A program made the position numbers and the translations under genes. This document shows, one piece after another, positions 1-5,382 of a stretch of DNA of 5,382 nt. Source of the DNA: Xanthobacteraceae bacterium (GTDB taxonomy: Bacteria > Pseudomonadota > Alphaproteobacteria > Rhizobiales > Xanthobacteraceae); contig JASHVC010000421.1 in assembly GCA_030039655.1 (NCBI GenBank), forward strand, positions 1-5,382. Reading direction: 5' to 3'. The notes beneath the pieces were generated by a model that saw nothing but the letters and a program-made list of their open reading frames with translations, had not been told where the DNA came from and did not search any database. How positions within the stretch are numbered: the stretch's first letter is position 1; each line of letters opens with the position of its first letter.

Positions 1-522
1 TTCCGCCTCTGGAAGCTCGGCCAGGCGCAGAAGAACAATGGCGTGCTGCTGCTGGTGGCGCCGAACGAGCACAAAGTCCGCATCGAAGTCGGCTACGGCC
101 TTGAAGGCACGCTGACCGACGCGTTGTCCTCGGTCATCATCACGAGCGCGATCATTCCGCGCTTCAAGACCAACGATTATTCGGGCGGCATCGAGCGCGG
201 CGTCGACGGCATCATCAGCGTGCTCAGCGGCGACAGCGCCCAGTGGCAGCCCAAGGTCGATGTGCGCTCTGACGATCCATCAAAAGCATTCGAGCTCCTG
301 TTTCCGTCGCTGTTCTTGATCCTGATTGTTTTCTTTGTGATTTATCTGATCCTCAACGCCGACGGACCTGGACCACGCGGCCCAGCCGGCGCCCGCAGGC
401 GCGATAGCTCGCCGCCGATCTTCATTCCCTGGGGCGGCGGCTCTAGCTGGGGAGGCAGCGGTGGCGTATTTTCCGGCGGCGGTGGATCGTCAGGCGGCGG
501 TGGCGCGTCGGGGAGCTGGTGA
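1..522 (+). CDS. YgcG-like TPM-domain membrane protein, 3' part (5' end outside window)
   Basis: The reading frame is open from the first base, so this is the C-terminal 173 residues of a longer protein. Family members run to roughly 280-300 residues, with an N-terminal signal peptide that is missing here. Residues 1-80 carry the second half of a TPM (TLP18.3/Psb32/MOLO-1) domain, recognisable by NNGVLLLVAPNE, then VRIEVGYGLEGTLTD and a GGIERGVDGII helix. One hydrophobic helix follows at about 98-119. The protein ends in a low-complexity Gly/Ser/Trp tail (about 145-173), which is typical of YgcG proteins (COG1512). The expected topology is TPM domain outside the cytoplasmic membrane and Gly-rich tail inside. 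The biochemical role is not established; some TPM domains have been reported as phosphatases. The next gene starts one base after this stop, so the two are surely co-transcribed, and lemA is the usual upstream neighbour. An internal GTG at 43 is not the true start, because conserved TPM sequence extends upstream of it. Confidence 0.9.
   Translation, partial: FRLWKLGQAQKNNGVLLLVAPNEHKVRIEVGYGLEGTLTDALSSVIITSAIIPRFKTNDYSGGIERGVDGIISVLSGDSAQWQPKVDVRSDDPSKAFELLFPSLFLILIVFFVIYLILNADGPGPRGPAGARRRDSSPPIFIPWGGGSSWGGSGGVFSGGGGSSGGGGASGSW
510..515 (+). promoter_or_regulatory. Ribosome binding site for the second TPM gene
   Basis: GGGGAG lies 8 nt before the GTG at 524, inside the last codons of the preceding gene. 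It supports 524 as start. A rival, stronger-looking GGGGAGG at 449-455 sits 5 nt before an in-frame GTG at 461. However, that stretch encodes the Gly-rich tail of the upstream protein, and the extra 21 residues it would add do not resemble the family N-terminus. Confidence 0.5.
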
Positions 523-523
523 C

Positions 524-1132
524 GTGGAGATCACCCCGCAGGATCACGACTCGATTGCTCACGCGATCCGCGCCGCCGAGCAGCGCACCAGCGGCCAAAT
601 CGTGTGCGTACTGGCGCATGCGTCGGACCATTACGCTCACGTGCCGCTGATCTGGGCAAGTTTTCTCGCGCTGCTGGTGCCGTGGCCGTTGATCTATCTC
701 ACCGCTTGGAGCGTACAGCGCATCTTCCTGTGTCAGATCGTGGTGTTCATCGTCGCCGCCGCGGTATTCTGGTGGTGGCCCATTCGCTTGGCGCTGGTGC
801 CGCGCGCTGTGCGCCGGGTCCGTGCGCACCGCGCTGCGATCGAGCAGTTTTTCATCCGCCGTGTCGGCCAAACCGCAAATCGCTGCGGCGTTCTGATTTT
901 CGTTTCGCTCGCCGAACACTATGTGCGCATCGTCGCCGACGATGGCATCGCCGCCAAAGTCAGCGCCGCAGAGTGGCAGTCGACCGTGGATGCGCTGATC
1001 GCCCACCTGCGCGACGGCCGCATCGCTGAAGGCTTCGTCGCGGCTATCGAACGCTGCGGTGCGGTGCTGGCAGAGCACGCACCGCCCAACGGCTCGTCCA
1101 ATGCACTGCCGGACCGGCTTTACATCATGTAG
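524..1132 (+). CDS. TPM-domain integral membrane protein (COG3762-like)
   Basis: A 202-residue protein starting at GTG 524. The N-terminus (residues 1-30) holds a short helix and RTSGQIVCVL, a motif shared with TPM domains. Two hydrophobic helices follow at about 41-62 and 68-92, the second rich in Trp. A basic linker leads into the remainder of the TPM-like fold at about 100-185, with NRCGVLIFVSLAEHYVRIVA and a late amphipathic region, DGRIAEGFVAAIERCG. This arrangement, with the helices inserted early in the domain, is that of the uncharacterised COG3762 membrane proteins. These commonly sit directly after a YgcG-like gene and lemA, as here (1-nt gap after the previous stop). The two proteins probably act together at the inner membrane, but no substrate or reaction is known. 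The family call is firm and the function is not. A GTG at 461 would give a 223-residue form overlapping the neighbour by 62 nt; I consider it less likely. Confidence 0.88.
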   Translation: MEITPQDHDSIAHAIRAAEQRTSGQIVCVLAHASDHYAHVPLIWASFLALLVPWPLIYLTAWSVQRIFLCQIVVFIVAAAVFWWWPIRLALVPRAVRRVRAHRAAIEQFFIRRVGQTANRCGVLIFVSLAEHYVRIVADDGIAAKVSAAEWQSTVDALIAHLRDGRIAEGFVAAIERCGAVLAEHAPPNGSSNALPDRLYIM

Positions 1133-1147
1133 CGCGCTGTCGCGCGC
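1132..1147 (+). repeat. GC-only inverted repeat (stem-loop) between the TPM gene and ald
   Basis: GCGCGC (1132-1137) and GCGCGC (1142-1147) can pair around a TGTC loop. The left arm begins at the last base of the upstream stop codon. No T-run follows (the next bases are GGGGGACGC), so this is not a classical intrinsic terminator. It could slow or protect transcript ends, or it could be chance in GC-rich DNA. Confidence 0.35.
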
Positions 1148-1157
1148 GGGGGACGCA

Positions 1158-1178
1158 ATGGCGAGACTGACATGCTGA
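1158..1178 (+). other. Possible 6-codon minicistron overlapping the ald start
   Basis: An ATG at 1158 is preceded by GGGGGA (1148-1153) at 4-nt spacing. It opens a six-residue frame, MARLTC, whose TGA (1176-1178) lies just inside ald, giving a 7-nt overlap. The ald start itself has only a weak GCGAGA upstream (1161-1166). Translation of the minicistron could deliver ribosomes to the ald start by termination-reinitiation. This is inference from position and spacing only; a frame this short can occur by chance. Confidence 0.2.
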
Positions 1179-2287
1179 TCGGTGTGCCCAAGGAAATCAA
1201 AGACAACGAGTATCGTGTCGGCCTCGTGCCCTCGACGGTGCGCGAGTTGACCGACAAGGGACATCGGGTCCTGATCGAGACCGGCGCCGGCGTGGGCGCC
1301 GGTTTGCCGGATGCAGATTATCGCGCCGGTGGCGGCGAGATCGTCGACAACGCCGATTCGGTCTACGGCAGCGCCGAGCTAATCGTGAAAGTGAAAGAGC
1401 CGCTCGCGGTGGAGCGCAAAAAGCTTCGCCGCGGCCAGGTGCTCTTTACTTATCTGCATCTCGCGCCTGACCGGGCACAGACCGAAGACCTGCTGGCGTC
1501 TGGCGTCACCGCTATCGCGTACGAGACGGTGACCGGCCCGCAAGGCACGCTGCCGCTGCTCACACCCATGTCGGAAGTCGCCGGCCGCATGGCGCCGCAT
1601 GTCGGCGCACATTGTCTCGAAAAGGAAAATGGCGGCCGCGGCGTGCTGCTTGGCGGTGTGCCAGGCGTTGGCGCTGCCAGCGTCCTCGTGCTCGGCGGTG
1701 GCGTTGCCGGGACCAACGCGGCGCTGATCGCGTCAGGCATGGGCGCCGAGGTCACTGTGCTCGATCGCAATCCGGAGGCGCTGCGCCGCGTCGCCACCCA
1801 GCTCGGGCGGGTGCGCACGTTGTTCTCGACGCGCGACGTGATCGAGCTGTTATGCCGCCGCGCCGATCTGGTCATCGCCACAGTGCTCATCCCCGGCGCG
1901 ACCGCGCCGAAATTGATCACCGCCGAAACCGTACGGGCCATGAAGCCCGGCTCGGTGATCGTTGACGTCGCCATCGATCAAGGCGGCTGTGCCGAGACCT
2001 CGCGGCCGACGACGCATTCGTATCCCACCTATGTGGTCGACGACGTCGTACACTATTGCGTGACCAACATGCCGGGTGCGGTGGCGCGCACCTCGACCTT
2101 TGCGTTGAGCAACGTGACGACATCGTACGTGCTTGAACTTGCCGACAAGGGTTGGCGGCTGGCGCTGGCCGATGATGCAAATTTACGCAATGGTCTCAAT
2201 ATTCATGACGGACATGTGACCTACCGGGCCGTGGCCGATGCGCTGAAACTGCCCTATACGCATGCCGACCATGCGCTTCACATCTGA
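1172..2287 (+). CDS. ald: Alanine dehydrogenase (NAD-dependent)
   Basis: This 371-residue protein has the full length of the family and starts with the typical MLIGVPKEIK. It catalyses reversible oxidative deamination of L-alanine to pyruvate and ammonium with NAD+ in the cytoplasm, linking alanine use to central carbon metabolism or assimilating ammonium in reverse. Residues known from characterised enzymes are all visible: Arg15 and Lys75 (substrate binding), His96 (catalytic, in FTYLHLAPD), the dinucleotide motif Gly175-x-Gly177-x-x-Gly180 in VLVLGGGVAG, Asp198 at the end of the second Rossmann strand (NAD rather than NADP), catalytic Asp269 in VDVAIDQGG, and Asn299 in VTNMPGAVA. The N- and C-terminal parts form the catalytic domain around a central Rossmann domain at about 130-300. 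The gene is 39 nt downstream of the TPM gene on the same strand and in the same frame, with no other in-frame start in the gap, so ATG 1172 is well supported. No Lrp-type regulator gene is adjacent within the window. Co-transcription with the TPM pair is possible but not shown. Confidence 0.97.
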   Translation: MLIGVPKEIKDNEYRVGLVPSTVRELTDKGHRVLIETGAGVGAGLPDADYRAGGGEIVDNADSVYGSAELIVKVKEPLAVERKKLRRGQVLFTYLHLAPDRAQTEDLLASGVTAIAYETVTGPQGTLPLLTPMSEVAGRMAPHVGAHCLEKENGGRGVLLGGVPGVGAASVLVLGGGVAGTNAALIASGMGAEVTVLDRNPEALRRVATQLGRVRTLFSTRDVIELLCRRADLVIATVLIPGATAPKLITAETVRAMKPGSVIVDVAIDQGGCAETSRPTTHSYPTYVVDDVVHYCVTNMPGAVARTSTFALSNVTTSYVLELADKGWRLALADDANLRNGLNIHDGHVTYRAVADALKLPYTHADHALHI

Positions 2288-2293
2288 ATGCTG

Positions 2294-2303
2294 TTACGCG
2301 TAA
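2294..2303. repeat. 10-bp perfect palindrome in the gap after ald
   Basis: TTACGCGTAA reads identically on both strands and lies 7 nt after the ald stop. The whole gap (2288-2379, 92 nt) is the longest non-coding stretch in the window and is the only place for a promoter of the downstream three-gene cluster. I could not recognise convincing -35/-10 boxes in it. The palindrome could be an operator half of a dimeric regulator site or a chance occurrence. There is no T-run and no long stem to suggest a terminator. A second, weak inverted repeat (CATCG-CGA-CGATG) lies at 2337-2349. Confidence 0.3.
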
Positions 2304-2367
2304 GCGGTGTTCACTAAATGCCGCAAAGACTTTCGCCATCGCGACGATGTGCACGCCGCCCGAACTC

Positions 2368-2374
2368 GAGGAGA
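2368..2374 (+). promoter_or_regulatory. Strong ribosome binding site that fixes the reductase start
   Basis: GAGGAGA lies 5 nt before ATG 2380 and is the clearest Shine-Dalgarno sequence in the window. It argues against the in-frame upstream ATG at 2347, which has no such site. Using 2380 also places the twin-arginine motif near the N-terminus, as Tat signals require. Confidence 0.8.
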
Positions 2375-2379
2375 TTCCC

Positions 2380-3126
2380 ATGCCCAAGCACGATTTGATT
2401 GATCGCGACCGCCGCGCGCTGCTGGCCGCAGGCGGCGCCGCGATACTAGGCTCTGCATTACGGCCCGCCGACGTTTTCGCGCAGACGAGCGGAGCCAAGA
2501 TTCCGATCGGAACCATCGGCGCGGGCCATATCGGCAGCACCATTGGCGGACTGTGGATCAAGAACGGTCACAAGGTGTTTCTCTCTGACCGCCACCCCGA
2601 CGAACTCAAAGCCATGGTGGCGGAACTCGGTCCGCTGGCACAGGCCGGCCCCATCGAACAGGCCATCGCATTCGGCGATGCGATCCTGCTCACCGTGCCG
2701 TACGGCGCCATTCCGCAGGTCGGTCACGATTACAGTGCGCAGCTCAAAGGCAAGATCGTGCTCGATACCTGCAATGCGGTTCCGCAGCGCGACGGCGCCA
2801 TTGCCGATGAGGTAGAGCAGAACGGCATCGGCGTGACCACGCAAAAATACTTCCCGGGCGTGCGCATCGTGCGTGCCTTCAACACAATCGGCTACACATT
2901 CTTTGCCCAGGAGGCCAATCGTCCCGATCCGAAGCTCGCGGTACCGATCGCCGGCGACGATCCGGAAGCGGTGCGTGTCGCCGCCGGTCTCGTGCGCGAC
3001 GCCGGGTTCGATCCTGTCGTGGTCGGCAAGCTTGTCGACGCCAAGCTGTTCCAGCGCGGCGGTCCCGGTTACGGACAGCGTGTGACCGCGGCTGAGCTCA
3101 AGCAGAAACTTTCATTGACGCAATGA
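2380..3126 (+). CDS. Tat-exported NAD(P)-binding oxidoreductase, F420-dependent NADP reductase-like
   Basis: A 248-residue protein. Residues 1-34 look like a Tat signal: twin Arg11-Arg12 in DRRALLAAGG, a mildly hydrophobic Ala/Gly/Leu stretch to about 27, and a likely cleavage after DVFA-34. The mature part begins with a Rossmann fold, IGTIGAGHIGSTIG (Gly47-x-Gly49-x-x-Gly52). Further family marks of the F420_oxidored/NADP oxidoreductase group follow: LLTVPYGA (103-110), KIVLDTCNAV (125-134), VRIVRAFNTIGY (161-172) and VAVPIAGDD (188-194). The second strand ends LSDRHP, with Asp70 where NADP-preferring archaeal enzymes have Ser/Thr, so NAD use is possible. The length without the signal (about 214) fits single-domain members of the family. 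The true substrate is unknown, and many bacterial members are named for F420 although their hosts may not make it. The stop overlaps the next start (ATGA), so the two are translationally coupled. Location is inferred as periplasmic; if the leader is not cleaved the protein would be membrane-anchored. Confidence 0.85.
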   Translation: MPKHDLIDRDRRALLAAGGAAILGSALRPADVFAQTSGAKIPIGTIGAGHIGSTIGGLWIKNGHKVFLSDRHPDELKAMVAELGPLAQAGPIEQAIAFGDAILLTVPYGAIPQVGHDYSAQLKGKIVLDTCNAVPQRDGAIADEVEQNGIGVTTQKYFPGVRIVRAFNTIGYTFFAQEANRPDPKLAVPIAGDDPEAVRVAAGLVRDAGFDPVVVGKLVDAKLFQRGGPGYGQRVTAAELKQKLSLTQ

Positions 3127-4472
3127 CCAGTGAAGCAACCGGCCCTGCCGCCGCTGGCGGCCCGGCCGGCCGTTTGGTCGCGCTTTGGCGCTGGGCGGCG
3201 CAGGCCGTGCCGGCGACACCGCAAGAGCGTGCCGCTGCGCTTTGGTCGTTCGCCTATTTCTTCACGCTGCTGGCCGGGTACTACGTGCTGCGCCCGCTGC
3301 GAGATGAGATGGGTATTGCCGGCGGCACGCGGAACCTGCCGTGGCTGTTCACCGCCACCTTCGTGACGCTCCTGGTCGCGCAGCCGCTCTACGGTGCGCT
3401 AGTGGCGCGGCTCCCGCGGGCGCGTTTTATCCCGATTGTCTATCACTTCTTCGTCGCCAACATTTTGTTGTTCTGGCTGTTGCTGACACTGAAAATCGAT
3501 ACCGTCATCGTGGCGCGCGTGTTCTTTGTTTGGGTCAGCGTCTTCAGTCTGTTTGCGGTTGCGGTGTTTTGGTCGTTCATGGCCGATCTGTTCACCGCCG
3601 AGCAAGGCAAGCGGTTATTCGGATTCATCGGTGCCGGCGGCACGGCCGGCGCCCTGCTCGGACCCACTATCACCATCATGCTGTCGCAGCCGCTCGGCGC
3701 AATCAACCTCTTGATCACCGCGGCGATATTCCTGGAGCTGGCGGTGCTGTGCGTGTGGCGGCTCGAGCGCGCTTCGTTGACGCACACCGGCACGCAGGTT
3801 GAGCCGCAACGGGTCGGCGGCTCCGCCTTCGCGGCCATCCCTGAACTGTTCCGCTCGCCCTATCTGCTCGGCATCGGGCTATGGATCAGTTTGTTGTCGT
3901 TCTGCGCGACCATCGTCTATCTGGAGCAGGCCGACATCGTCGCCGCCGCGGTGCACGACCGCGACGCGCAGACGCGCATCTTCGCCGGCATCGATCTCGC
4001 GGTGAACCTGCTCTCGCTCGCCACGCAGGTCTTTGCCACTGGCCAATTGCTCAAGCGTTTCGGCACGGGTGTCGCTGCGGGAGCTTTGCCGGCCATCTAC
4101 GTGCTGGGTTTCGCCGCGCTCTTTCTGGCGCCGACGCTGGCGGTCGTGGTGACCGTACAGGTCCTGCAGCGGTGGATGAATTACGCCCTCGCCAACCCGG
4201 CCCGGCAGGTGTTCTTCACGGTCGTCGGCCGCGAGGAGAAGTACAAGGCCAAGAACCTGATCGACGTCGTGATCTATCGCGGCTCCGACGCCCTATACGC
4301 CTGGGTCTTTGACAGCCTGAAGGTCATCGGACTCAAGCTTGGCGGCACTGCACTTGTGGCCTGGCCGGTTGCGGTGGGATGGCTCATTCTGTCGGGGGCG
4401 TTAGGCCGGACGCAAGAGCGCCGGGCCGCGCTTATCGCGGTGGAGACACCGGACGCGGCGCAAGGAGCATGA
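3123..4472 (+). CDS. ATP/ADP translocase-like (NTT/TLC-related) 12-helix transporter
   Basis: A 449-residue polytopic protein with a hydrophilic, Ala/Gly-rich N-terminal 35 residues. It has about twelve hydrophobic helices, roughly at 38-57, 72-94, 103-123, 127-150, 165-187, 192-212, 245-268, 288-306, 317-337, 338-356, 385-404 and 406-426, with the central cytoplasmic loop at about 213-242. Two stretches match the nucleotide transporter family (COG3202) from memory. One is GYYVLRPLRDEMG at the end of helix 1, comparable to the NY..LR..KD motif, with Arg60 in place of Lys. The other is REEKYKAKNLIDVVIYRGSD (370-389), comparable to the E.K.K.K..ID motif before the last helices. An MFS-like GFIGAGGTAGALLGP motif is at 167-181. 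Characterised relatives exchange ATP/ADP or NAD+ in intracellular bacteria and plastids; homologues in free-living bacteria are mostly untested, so the substrate here is unknown. There is no good Shine-Dalgarno; the ATGA overlap with the preceding stop implies reinitiation. The alternative annotation is a generic MFS transporter. Confidence 0.8.
   Translation: MTSEATGPAAAGGPAGRLVALWRWAAQAVPATPQERAAALWSFAYFFTLLAGYYVLRPLRDEMGIAGGTRNLPWLFTATFVTLLVAQPLYGALVARLPRARFIPIVYHFFVANILLFWLLLTLKIDTVIVARVFFVWVSVFSLFAVAVFWSFMADLFTAEQGKRLFGFIGAGGTAGALLGPTITIMLSQPLGAINLLITAAIFLELAVLCVWRLERASLTHTGTQVEPQRVGGSAFAAIPELFRSPYLLGIGLWISLLSFCATIVYLEQADIVAAAVHDRDAQTRIFAGIDLAVNLLSLATQVFATGQLLKRFGTGVAAGALPAIYVLGFAALFLAPTLAVVVTVQVLQRWMNYALANPARQVFFTVVGREEKYKAKNLIDVVIYRGSDALYAWVFDSLKVIGLKLGGTALVAWPVAVGWLILSGALGRTQERRAALIAVETPDAAQGA
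4462..4467 (+). promoter_or_regulatory. Ribosome binding site of the aldo/keto reductase gene
   Basis: AAGGAG lies inside the last codons of the transporter gene, 12 nt before ATG 4480, slightly farther than ideal. The transporter stop (4470-4472) falls between the site and the start, so ribosomes finishing the transporter would be well placed to begin here. An overlapping ATG at 4469 gives only a two-codon frame. Confidence 0.5.
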
Positions 4473-4479
4473 GATAAAC

Positions 4480-5379
4480 ATGGCCGCTCGATTGACTCGA
4501 CGCGAGTTCGCCATACTGCACGCGGCTGCGGCCGCTGCGGCGCTCACACCGGCCGCCTCCGCGCAAACGTCCGCGCCGCTCATCACGCGGGCCATTCCGT
4601 CGACCGGCGAGCAACTGCCGGCGGTCGGCCTCGGTACCGCAGAAGTCTTTGAAAGCGATGACGACGCGACGCGGCAGAAGGCGGGCGCGGTGGTGCAGGC
4701 GCTGATCGGTGGCGGCGGCCACCTGATCGACACAGCGTCGACCTATGGGGATGCCGAGCAGGTGGTGGGCAACGTCACCGGTGGCCTGCGTGCAAAACTG
4801 TTCATCGCGACCAAGCTCGAATCCCCCGACGAGGCGGAGCTGAAACGCTCGCTGGCGCGGCTGAAAACCGAAAAGCTCGACTTGCTCCAGCTCCATAACG
4901 TCCGCGACCCGCAGCAATCGCTGGCGCGCTTTCGCGAATGGAAAGCGCAAGGTGTGTGCCGCTACGTGGGCCTCACCTCGACCTTCCACCGCTCGTTCCC
5001 GGCGCTCGAAGCCGTGCTTGGCCGTGAGAAGCCGGATTTCGTGCAGATCGACTATTCGCTCGACGACCGCGAAGCCGAGCAGCGCATCCTGCCGCTCGCC
5101 GGCGAAGTGAAGGCGGCCGTGCTCACCGCCCTGCCCTTCGGCCGCGGCCGCCTGTTCCGCGCCGTGCACGGCCAGACGCTTCCCGACTGGGCGACCGGAT
5201 TTGCCGGCAGCTGGGCGCAGTTCTTCCTCAAATATATGCTGAGCGATCCGCGCGTGACCGCGGTCATCCCGGGCACCTCCGATCCGGCGCACATGACCGA
5301 CGATCTCGGCGCCATGCGCGGCGCCCTGCCCGATCCCGATCAGCGCAAGCGCATGGTGGAATTCGTGGCGGGGCTTTAG
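4480..5379 (+). CDS. Tat-exported aldo/keto reductase
   Basis: A 299-residue protein. Residues 1-28 form a textbook Tat signal: LTRREFAI (Arg7-Arg8, Phe10), a poly-Ala hydrophobic core at 13-22 and an ASA cleavage motif before Gln29. The mature part is an AKR (alpha/beta)8 barrel. The complete catalytic tetrad is visible as Asp84 and Tyr89 in HLIDTASTYG, Lys112 in IATKLES and His139 in LLQLHNV. It is expected to reduce carbonyl groups (or oxidise the reverse) with a nicotinamide cofactor; the substrate cannot be told. In the cofactor loop VIPGTSDPAHM (262-272) the Lys and Arg that grip the NADPH 2'-phosphate in classical AKRs appear as Gly265 and His271, so cofactor preference may differ. IPGTS with a Tat leader is seen in a set of proteobacterial exported AKRs. 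It is the last gene of the cluster, 7 nt after the transporter stop, and ends 3 nt before the window edge. No terminator is visible within the window. Confidence 0.92.
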   Translation: MAARLTRREFAILHAAAAAAALTPAASAQTSAPLITRAIPSTGEQLPAVGLGTAEVFESDDDATRQKAGAVVQALIGGGGHLIDTASTYGDAEQVVGNVTGGLRAKLFIATKLESPDEAELKRSLARLKTEKLDLLQLHNVRDPQQSLARFREWKAQGVCRYVGLTSTFHRSFPALEAVLGREKPDFVQIDYSLDDREAEQRILPLAGEVKAAVLTALPFGRGRLFRAVHGQTLPDWATGFAGSWAQFFLKYMLSDPRVTAVIPGTSDPAHMTDDLGAMRGALPDPDQRKRMVEFVAGL

Positions 5380-5382
5380 GCC

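Noticed and set aside
433..519. GGC/GGT-rich repetitive stretch as a DNA repeat element
   Set aside because: It is explained by the Gly/Ser-rich tail typical of YgcG proteins, and the units are irregular at DNA level.
1132..1147. Stem-loop as an intrinsic terminator between the TPM pair and ald
   Set aside because: The stem is only 6 bp and is followed by a G-run rather than a T-run, so it does not meet the usual pattern.
443..1264. Long open frame on the - strand (273 codons) opposite the second TPM gene and the ald start
   Set aside because: The translation is rich in Arg, His, Asp and Ala with no domain signature. It is antisense to two recognisable genes, as expected in GC-rich DNA.
1450..1974. 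Open frame on the - strand within ald (174 codons)
   Set aside because: It is a shadow of ald with Ser/Thr/Pro/Arg-rich composition, and no ribosome site or family match is evident.
2347..2379. Upstream in-frame ATG that would add 11 residues to the Rossmann reductase
   Set aside because: No ribosome site precedes it, whereas GAGGAGA is ideally placed for ATG 2380. The extension would also push the twin-arginine motif deeper.
3881..4312. Alternative + strand frame within the transporter gene (143 codons)
   Set aside because: The Arg-rich frame-shifted translation lies over well-conserved membrane helices of the real frame. There is no sign of a frameshift.
4432..5292. Long open frame on the - strand (286 codons) opposite the aldo/keto reductase
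   Set aside because: The sense strand has a full AKR with tetrad and signal peptide. The antisense product shows only Arg/Gly/Ala-rich composition and no motif.

Overview
The window is GC-rich and almost fully coding. All six genes lie on the + strand, with short gaps or overlaps between them. Codon use, the GC-rich wobble positions and gene content (a LemA/YgcG-type TPM pair, a proteobacterial alanine dehydrogenase, several Tat-exported oxidoreductases) point to a free-living proteobacterium. An alphaproteobacterium of the Hyphomicrobiales type is my best guess. That placement is inference, since there is no rRNA or other clade-defining marker here. I see no tRNA, rRNA, CRISPR array, insertion sequence or prophage element.

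Left block (1-1132): the 3' end of a YgcG-like TPM-domain protein (remnant TPM fold, one membrane helix, Gly/Ser-rich tail) is followed one base later by a second, different TPM-domain membrane protein (COG3762-like). This pair is a known neighbourhood that usually also has lemA just upstream; lemA would lie outside the window. The role is envelope-associated but undefined.

Middle (1172-2287): a complete alanine dehydrogenase gene (ald) with all expected catalytic and NAD-binding residues. A small GC stem-loop and a possible 6-codon minicistron that runs into the ald start precede it.

Right block (2380-5379): a tight three-gene cluster that is the most interesting part. It encodes a Tat-signal-bearing F420-dependent-NADP-reductase-like Rossmann protein, then (ATGA overlap) a 12-helix transporter related to the ATP/ADP translocase (NTT/TLC) family, then (7-nt gap) a Tat-signal-bearing aldo/keto reductase with an intact catalytic tetrad. 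Two apparently exported pyridine-nucleotide oxidoreductases flanking a nucleotide-transporter-like protein suggests a periplasmic redox module. Whether the transporter moves a nucleotide cofactor is speculation that can be tested.
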